Of a stretch of DNA of 64,000 bases, positions 59,201-64,000 are shown one piece after another. Source of the DNA: Algiphilus aromaticivorans DG1253 (GTDB taxonomy: Bacteria; Pseudomonadota; Gammaproteobacteria; Nevskiales; Nevskiaceae); NCBI RefSeq assembly GCF_000733765.1, contig NZ_JPOG01000001.1, positions 2,170,001 through 2,234,000 on the forward strand. The letters run 5' to 3'. Position 1 is the first letter of the stretch, and each line of letters opens with the position of its first letter. The notes beneath the pieces were generated by a model. It was not told the origin of the DNA. It made no database searches and was given only the letters and a program-made list of their open reading frames with translations. The position numbers were made by a program, and so were the translations under genes.

Positions 59201-59759
59201 GGCCATCGCCGAGCGCATTGCGCGCCTGCTCGACCACGAGCTGACACTGGACTCGCGCCCCGGCCGGGGCTCGGTGTTTCGGCTACGCATGCCGCGCGCC
59301 ACCGCCGGCAAGGCCCCCGTAGCGGCCACATCGGGAACCGCCGTGCAGGACTTCGGCGGCGCGAGCGTGCTCTACATCGACAACGACCCCGACACGCTGA
59401 CCGCCACCGCGGCACTAATCACGCGCTGGGGTTGCCGCGCCATCTGCGCCGCCGACACCGAGCAGGCCCTGCAGGCTTGCCCGCAGCCGCCGCAGGCTGT
59501 ACTCGTCGATTTCCATCTGGACGAAGGGCATGGCACCGACGTGATGGCAGTACTGCGCGCACATTGGGACGCCAACCCGCCAGCGGTACTCGTCACCGCC
59601 GACCACTCCGCAGAGGCCCGTCAGGCCGCAGCCGCTGCCGGTATGCGCTTCCTACCGAAACCGGTCAAGCCGGCGGCACTGCGCGCGCTGCTCAGCCGGA
59701 TGCTGCCGAAGCGTCGTCGCTCACGCGCGGCGGGTGAATCTGCAGCCGCTCAGCAATGA
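56295..59759 (+). CDS. crbS: CrbS-type hybrid histidine kinase with solute-symporter-like sensor
   Basis: A 1154-residue kinase. Residues 1 to about 500 form an SSS/SLC5-like bundle (WTYALALAVYCTAWTFYGAV; LTSVADFIGARFG; MVVENTGPSELRRARWVFPL). A PAS domain (about 610-720, LLHATLDHMDQGVAVVDRDL), a coiled coil, HisKA with His794 (ATTHDLAQPLNAARLF), HATPase (DTGPGIP; GLGLGLAIAERIARLL) and a C-terminal receiver with Asp1072 (LVDFHLDEGHG) follow. CrbS/CrbA-like kinases control acetate or histidine use through a LuxR-type regulator. GTG start with GGGGG upstream. Its 3' end overlaps the convergent crbR gene by 68 bases. Confidence 0.9.
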   Translation: MFTSLQLLSIAGAYVGALFVIAWLADRAARQRPRRERPWTYALALAVYCTAWTFYGAVGRAVDDGWSYLPIYLGPALVFLLGMPLLRRLIAACKKAQLTSVADFIGARFGNDARLAAGATLIALLAGLPYLALQLRGISLGFEVLAVDEGVMGDGLHGVTLITLLLAAFTMLFGTRHIASTESHHGMVLAVAVESVLKLTAFLAVGVAAVWSLGGIAPSIDAARSLPAVDPMQFLTAPFWLQTLLAGAAVIVLPRQFHLMVVENTGPSELRRARWVFPLYLLTFALFVLPMAAAGMAAVGGGGPDRYVLALPQALDMSWLALLAFLGGFSAATGMVIVSCVALATMLSNELILPGMLRGRGYQRAEANLGALLLRVRRLTIVALLLAAWLIDRLMLTQMPLALIGLLSFSAIAHLAPPVLAGIVWPRANRSGAVAGLIGGMVTWLVTTLLPATVPTLAPDTGAQDILIQGTAWSLAVHIVLLIAVSLTSAPSLTEQVHTARLMGLREPETNGTRPGSISVSDLTVLLERFFGTERTRAFIADYGEERGTAWRMRGAADADFIRFCESCLASALGASSARVLIERLRHPGTGEVIDIIEQTSQAVRFNRDLLHATLDHMDQGVAVVDRDLRLTAWNHAYAELFDYPDELLREGTPVEKLVHHNARRGLLGDEIDEDEPVARRMAHLERGTAYRHERRMPDGRVIEITGNPMPGGGFVSTFSDVTAYKRAESMLQRVNEELEQRVAERTSELVAANEALQQENAARAEAEADARHARREAEAANRSKTRFLAATTHDLAQPLNAARLFNHGLENATDEATCAAATNIGRSLAAMEALLEGLSDISRLDSGTQKTDPRPFPVQRLLDDLAAEARAIATDRGLELHTVSCSAWVASDEALLRRIIQNLLANALRYTSRGRVLMGCRRRGPDLLIEVWDTGPGIPADKRREIFEEFRRLQPREPHAERGLGLGLAIAERIARLLDHELTLDSRPGRGSVFRLRMPRATAGKAPVAATSGTAVQDFGGASVLYIDNDPDTLTATAALITRWGCRAICAADTEQALQACPQPPQAVLVDFHLDEGHGTDVMAVLRAHWDANPPAVLVTADHSAEARQAAAAAGMRFLPKPVKPAALRALLSRMLPKRRRSRAAGESAAAQQ

Positions 59760-60381
59760 CCGCGGCCTGCGTACGGCTATAGAGTCCCAGCTTGCGCAGG
59801 ATGGCCGTGACGTGGGCCTTGATGGTCGCCTCGGAAACGTCGAGCTCATAGGCAATCTGCTTGTTGAGCAGACCATCGGCAATCATGATCAGTACGCGAA
59901 ACTGCTGTGGCGTCAGGCTGGACAACTTCTCTGCCAACTCGGCGTCGCCACCGTCACTATCGGCGTCAATAGCCGGGAACCAGAGATTGCCGTCGCATAC
60001 GGCAGTGATCGCATCGGCGATGGCATCCAGGCTCGATGACTTCGGGATATAACCAGCCGCGCCGAAATCCACCGCGCGCTGCACGATATCGCCACCCTCG
60101 GCCGCAGAGACGACAATCACCGGCATGCTCGGGTAATGGCTGCGCAGGTAGATCAGCGAGGAGAAGCCGTGGGCCCCCGGCATATGCAGATCGAGCAGCG
60201 TCAGATCGGCTTCCGAGTGCTGCTCGGTGGCCCGCTCGAGCGAGGCCATGTCCTGCGCCTCGACGACCTCCGCCCCGGCCAGCAGCCGCCCCACCGTTTC
60301 GCGCAACGCGGCGCGGAACAGCGGATGGTCATCGGCGATGATGACCGAGGCGGCTGCCGAACGCGGCGCGGCGTGGCTCAT
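59692..60381 (-). CDS. crbR: CrbR-type LuxR-family response regulator
   Basis: A 229-residue regulator. The receiver has Asp17-Asp18 (IIADDHPLF), phospho-acceptor Asp64 ([11 protein letters not shown]) and Lys in YIPKSSS. The LuxR helix-turn-helix is [40 protein letters not shown]. It is the second gene after acs (ATGA overlap), so acs and its probable activator share a transcript. Its end overlaps crbS on the other strand. Confidence 0.88.
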   Translation of the reverse strand: MSHAAPRSAAASVIIADDHPLFRAALRETVGRLLAGAEVVEAQDMASLERATEQHSEADLTLLDLHMPGAHGFSSLIYLRSHYPSMPVIVVSAAEGGDIVQRAVDFGAAGYIPKSSSLDAIADAITAVCDGNLWFPAIDADSDGGDAELAEKLSSLTPQQFRVLIMIADGLLNKQIAYELDVSEATIKAHVTAILRKLGLYSRTQAAVIAERLQIHPPRVSDDASAASG

Positions 60382-62327
60382 GTCTGCCTTGCCTTCGCCT
60401 CCGTCACCAGCGTATCGACCACGCCCGGGTCGGCCAGCGTCGAGGTATCGCCCAGGCTGCTGTACTCGCCCTCGGCGATCTTGCGCAGGATCCGGCGCAT
60501 GATCTTGCCGGAGCGCGTCTTGGGCAGGCCGGGCGCGAAGTGGATGATGTCCGGCGAAGCGATGGCACCGATCTCCTTGCGCACGTGCTGCACCAGCTCC
60601 TTCTTCAGCGCCTCGGAAGGCTCGGCGCCCACCACCAGGCTGACGTAGCAGTAGATGCCCTGCCCCTTGAGATCGTGCGGGTAGCCGACGACGGCGGCCT
60701 CGGCCACCTGCGAGTGCGCCACCAGCGCCGATTCGATCTCGGCCGTACCCATGCGGTGGCCGGAGATGTTGAGCACATCGTCGACGCGGCCGGTGATCCA
60801 GAAATAGCCGTCGGCATCGCGACGCGCGCCGTCACCGCTGAAGTAGCGACCCGGATAGGTGCTGAAGTAGGTCTGGACGAAGCGCTCGTGGTCACCGTAG
60901 ACCGTGCGCATCTGCCCGGGCCAGGAATCGAGGATGACGAGATTGCCATCGGCCTCGCCTTCGAGGATATGGCCCTCGTTGTCCACCAGTGCCGGCTGGA
61001 CGCCGAAGAAGGGGGTGGTGGCCGAACCGGGTTTGAGGTCCGTGGCGCCGGGCAGCGGCGCGATCAGGATGCCACCGGTCTCGGTCTGCCACCAGGTATC
61101 GATGACCGGGCAGCGGCTGTCGCCGACGACGCGGAAATACCACTCCCAGGCTTCCGGGTTGATAGGCTCGCCCACCGTGCCGAGCACGCGCAACGTATCG
61201 CGGCGGTGCTTCTTGACCGGATCCTCGCCTTCGCGCATAAGCGCACGGATGGCGGTCGGCGCCGTGTAGAAGATGTTGACGCCGTGCTTGTCGCAGACCT
61301 GCCAGAAGCGCCCCATGTCCGGGTAGTTCGGCACACCCTCGAACATCAGTGTGGTGGCGCCGTTGGCCAGCGGCCCGTAGACGATGTAACTGTGACCGGT
61401 GACCCAGCCGACATCGGCCGTGCACCAGTAGATCTCACCGTCGCGATAGTCGAAGCAGTACTCGTGCGTCATGGAAGCGTGCACGAGATAACCGCCCTGG
61501 GTATGCAGCACGCCCTTGGGCTTGCCGGTGGATCCGGAGGTGTAAAGGATGAACAAGGGATCTTCAGCGCCCATCTCCTCGGGTGGGCAATCGCTGGAAG
61601 CCGCCTCGGTGATGTCCTGATACCAGTGGTCGCGGCCCTCGCTCCAGTCGACATCGCCGCCGGTGCGGCGCACCACGACGGTCTTCTTGACGCTGGCGCC
61701 ACCGGGGAGCCCCAAGGCGGTATCGACATTGGCCTTGAGCGGAATCTTCTTGCCGCCGCGAACGCCCTCATCGGCCGTGATCACCCACTTCGAGCCGCAG
61801 TCCTCGATGCGTCCCGCCAGCGCCTCGGGCGAGAAGCCGCCGAAGACCACCGAGTGCACCGCGCCGATGCGCGCGCAGGCCAGCATGGCCACCGCCGCTT
61901 CGGGAATCATCGGCATGTAGATGGTGACGACGTCGCCGCGCGCCACGCCCATGTCGCGCAGTGCGTTGCCCAGGCGGCACACCTTTTCGTGCAGCTCCCG
62001 ATAGCTGATGCGCGCGTCCTGATCCGGCTCATCACCCTCCCAGATGATCGCGGTCTGGTCGCCGCGCTCGGCCAGGTGCCGGTCCAGACAATTCGCCGCC
62101 ACATTGAGCGTGCCGTCATAGAACCAGCGGATATGCAGATCCGAAGCGTCAAAATTGACATCCTTGACCTTCGAGAAGGGCTTGATCCAGTCGATGCGCT
62201 TGCCGTGCTCGGCCCAGAAGGTCTCGGGATCGCGCACCGAATCGGCGTACATCTTCTCGTAGCCGGCGGCGTCGACTTTGGCGCCCTGGCGCCATTCGGG
62301 CTTCACTGGGTGAATATTGCTGCTCAT
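60378..62327 (-). CDS. acs: Acetyl-CoA synthetase (AMP-forming)
   Basis: A 649-residue enzyme that activates acetate to acetyl-CoA. Adenylation motifs: [37 protein letters not shown] and [20 protein letters not shown]. The regulatory acetylation-site motif [15 protein letters not shown] is intact near the C-terminus. I chose the ATG at 62327 ([15 protein letters not shown]) with GGAG about 10 bases upstream. A TATAAA near 62376-62381 (minus strand) could be the -10; the -35 is poor, consistent with activation by CrbR. Confidence 0.96.
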   Translation of the reverse strand: MSSNIHPVKPEWRQGAKVDAAGYEKMYADSVRDPETFWAEHGKRIDWIKPFSKVKDVNFDASDLHIRWFYDGTLNVAANCLDRHLAERGDQTAIIWEGDEPDQDARISYRELHEKVCRLGNALRDMGVARGDVVTIYMPMIPEAAVAMLACARIGAVHSVVFGGFSPEALAGRIEDCGSKWVITADEGVRGGKKIPLKANVDTALGLPGGASVKKTVVVRRTGGDVDWSEGRDHWYQDITEAASSDCPPEEMGAEDPLFILYTSGSTGKPKGVLHTQGGYLVHASMTHEYCFDYRDGEIYWCTADVGWVTGHSYIVYGPLANGATTLMFEGVPNYPDMGRFWQVCDKHGVNIFYTAPTAIRALMREGEDPVKKHRRDTLRVLGTVGEPINPEAWEWYFRVVGDSRCPVIDTWWQTETGGILIAPLPGATDLKPGSATTPFFGVQPALVDNEGHILEGEADGNLVILDSWPGQMRTVYGDHERFVQTYFSTYPGRYFSGDGARRDADGYFWITGRVDDVLNISGHRMGTAEIESALVAHSQVAEAAVVGYPHDLKGQGIYCYVSLVVGAEPSEALKKELVQHVRKEIGAIASPDIIHFAPGLPKTRSGKIMRRILRKIAEGEYSSLGDTSTLADPGVVDTLVTEAKARQT

Positions 62328-62543
62328 CGGCGGTGGTCTCCTTCGCATGGCCTGTGTGTGCATCTGATTGCGTCATTTATACAAGCTGTGAGCGCGGCGG
62401 GCTATCCCACTTTCGTCGCGCTGCAGCATCGCGATCGCCAGGCCTTTCGACCTTTGGCTAATGGACGCACCCCTTTTGTGCAGACGATGCTGACGCCGCT
62501 GGATAAGCACATATAGGTCAAGACCATAAAGAGGAGACACGCC

Positions 62544-63749
62544 ATGCGCAGTAGCAACCGTCTGTATGCCGCCGGCTTCGGAGCCGCCTGCCTGCTGGTC
62601 GCCGGACCCGCGGCGGCCGTATCGACCACCATCGGCGACACCGAGGTCTCACTCGGCGGCTATATCAAGCTGGACGCCATGTATTCCAGCTACTCGGACG
62701 CGGCGGGCGGCAACGCACCCGAAGACCGCGGTCGGACCTTCACGATCCCGGCCCTGATTCCGGTGGAAAGCGCGGGCAGCGATCGCGACGGCGCCACCGA
62801 CTTCACGGCGCGCGAATCGCGCTTCAACCTGGGTACCAGCACCAGCAAGGGCGGGCACACGCTCAAGACCTTCATTGAGCTGGATTTCCTCGACCCCGCT
62901 TTCGACGGCGGTCTGGGCGGCAATGAGCGACTGGTGAATGATTCCAACCCGCGCCTGCGCCACGCCTTCGTGTCGTGGGAAACGCCGATGGGCGGCAGCT
63001 GGCTCTTCGGCCAGACCTGGTCGACCTTCATGGATCTCGGCGCCTACCCCGAACTGCTGGACTTCATCGGTCCCTCCGAAGGCATGACCTTCGTGCGACA
63101 GGCCCAGGTGCGCTACACCAACGGCCCGCTGCAGATCGCACTGGAGAATCCGCAGAGCACCATCACGCCCACCGGCGGCGGCCGCATCAGCAATGACAAC
63201 GAGAACCTGCCGGATGCCGTGGTCAAGTACAGCCTCAAGACGCAGAGCGGCAACCTGCTGAGTTTTTCGGGCCTGCTTCGCCAGCTCGACGGCGGCGGCC
63301 CGGGCGCGAGCGGCGACAAGACCGTCGGCTACGGCGTCAATATCTCCGGCAAGCAGATGCTGGGTGCCAATGACATCCGCTTCCAGGTCAACTACGGCGA
63401 CGGCATCGGCCGCTATCTCGGCCTGAACACCGCCAACGGCGCCGTCATTGACAACGACGGCGAGCTTGAAAGCATCGAGGCATTCGGCGGCTACGTCTCC
63501 TACCGGCAGGTATGGAGTGCCCGCTGGCGCTCCAACCTGAGCTACGGCTACTTCAGCGCCGACAACGATGCCGCATTGACGGGCAACGGCGTCACCAAGC
63601 AGGCGCAGAGCCTCAACCTCAACCTGCTGCATGAACCGGTGGCCGGCCTCGTCGTGGGTGGCGAACTGATCTACAGCGACCGCGAGCTGGAAAGCGGCGC
63701 CGACGGCTCCCTGAGCCGCTTTCAGTTCTCGGCCAAGTACGCCTTCTGA
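62544..63749 (+). CDS. DcaP-family trimeric porin
   Basis: A 401-residue outer-membrane porin with a signal peptide (AAGFGAACLLVAGPAAA). DcaP signs are VSLGGYIKLDAMYSSYSDAA, the Arg/Phe-rich strand ARESRFNLGTST, LRHAFVSWETPMGGSWLFGQ, then TWSTFMDLGAYPELLDFIGP, and the C-terminal FQFSAKYAF. DcaP porins import small carboxylates or aromatic acids, in keeping with the acetate module. Strong ribosome site (AGAGGAGAC). Divergent from acs across about 215 bases. Confidence 0.88.
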   Translation: MRSSNRLYAAGFGAACLLVAGPAAAVSTTIGDTEVSLGGYIKLDAMYSSYSDAAGGNAPEDRGRTFTIPALIPVESAGSDRDGATDFTARESRFNLGTSTSKGGHTLKTFIELDFLDPAFDGGLGGNERLVNDSNPRLRHAFVSWETPMGGSWLFGQTWSTFMDLGAYPELLDFIGPSEGMTFVRQAQVRYTNGPLQIALENPQSTITPTGGGRISNDNENLPDAVVKYSLKTQSGNLLSFSGLLRQLDGGGPGASGDKTVGYGVNISGKQMLGANDIRFQVNYGDGIGRYLGLNTANGAVIDNDGELESIEAFGGYVSYRQVWSARWRSNLSYGYFSADNDAALTGNGVTKQAQSLNLNLLHEPVAGLVVGGELIYSDRELESGADGSLSRFQFSAKYAF

Positions 63750-63773
63750 CCGGCACCGCGAAACGCAGGAGCA

Positions 63774-63809
63774 ACGGCCGGCGGAGCCAGCGATGGCTTC
63801 GCCGGCCGT
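63774..63809 (+). terminator. Long hairpin after the porin gene
   Basis: ACGGCCGGCGGAGCCA and TGGCTTCGCCGGCCGT form a 16-pair stem with one wobble and a 4-base loop, 24 bases after the stop. The following CTGCGTTC has no U-run, so it may be an attenuator or 3'-protecting stem instead of a full terminator. Confidence 0.55.
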
Positions 63810-63847
63810 CTGCGTTCATGCCGTGCATTATTCACGCGGAGGTTCTC

Positions 63848-64000
63848 ATGCTGAATGATCCGCGCAGCCGCCAGCGTCTCATCGCGCTCTTCATCGCGGG
63901 CTGGCTGCTGTTCAACGAACCGCTGCTGGGCATCTTCCACGGCAGCCTGACCGGCAGCGGATTACCCGGCGTTGCCGTCTGGCTCTTCGCCGTCTGGGCG
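63848..64000 (+). CDS. Small membrane protein, 3' end outside window
   Basis: An ATG with a GGAGG ribosome site starts LNDPRSRQRLIALFIAGWLL, then FNEPLLGIFHGSLTGSGLPG and VAVWLFAVWA, open to the window end (51 codons). Two hydrophobic helices flank a short polar loop. The pattern resembles the small subunit-like proteins coded before sodium:solute symporters in acetate-linked loci; a symporter gene may follow. That is inferred. Confidence 0.7.
   Translation, partial: MLNDPRSRQRLIALFIAGWLLFNEPLLGIFHGSLTGSGLPGVAVWLFAVWA

Noticed and set aside
60540-62516. Plus-strand open frame of 658 codons opposite acs
   Set aside because: acs motifs are complete on the minus strand; the plus frame reads as a low-complexity mirror.

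Overview
This is a GC-rich, gene-dense chromosomal window, most likely from a gammaproteobacterium. The pointers are rnfABCDGE in the gammaproteobacterial order, nth directly behind rnf, a DUF1820 gene, a full-length PurL of about 1270 residues, a CrbS/CrbR/acs acetate switch, and a DcaP-type porin. TonB receptor, PhoX, type II SQR, MMPL/DUF1302 and BCCT genes suggest a free-living, probably marine or hydrocarbon-associated aerobe, possibly near Salinisphaerales/Nevskiales. That placement is inference; no rRNA gene is present.

Left part (1-16.9 kb). An RND efflux operon reads off the left edge (TetR, TolC-like, adaptor). It is followed by an aminoglycoside-phosphotransferase-like/P-loop kinase fusion, a decayed helical-protein gene with an in-frame TGA, and a DUF2628-DUF2939 pair. 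Next comes a seven-gene run under a TetR regulator: an MMPL transporter fused in frame to a LolA-like domain, a DUF1302-like outer-membrane protein, an alpha/beta hydrolase, an enoyl-CoA hydratase, a GFA protein and an ArsN2-like acetyltransferase. Matching palindromes lie in front of both the regulator and the transporter. A LemA-TPM-TPM operon follows.

Middle (17-26 kb). A DapA-like protein has lost its catalytic lysine and tyrosines. It lies beside IS3 debris and tRNA-Arg(ACG). A phosphorus-scavenging cluster on the minus strand holds a phytase-like propeller lipoprotein, a TonB receptor and a Tat-exported PhoX. A candidate three-unit Pho box lies upstream of the receptor. dcd, tspO and a small exported protein follow.

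Centre (26-40 kb). metG, then rnfABCDGE-nth. A hairpin-rich element of about 0.6 kb separates rnfA from rnfB, and RnfC carries nine C-terminal alanine/lysine-rich repeats. A NarL-type regulator with a 7TMR-DISM histidine kinase, and an orphan polyglycine lipoprotein, come next.

Right part (39.6-64 kb). A minus-strand group holds DUF1820, a WalJ-like hydrolase, purL and a stand-alone prepilin-peptidase N-domain protein. Then come an RhlE-type helicase, a BCCT transporter, two ABC-F ATPases (Uup and YheS types), and a sulfide-oxidation module (SulP, persulfide dioxygenase, divergent SQR) with an AT-rich palindrome in the shared promoter. The last module is CrbS, CrbR, acetyl-CoA synthetase and a porin. 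The window ends inside a small membrane protein gene.
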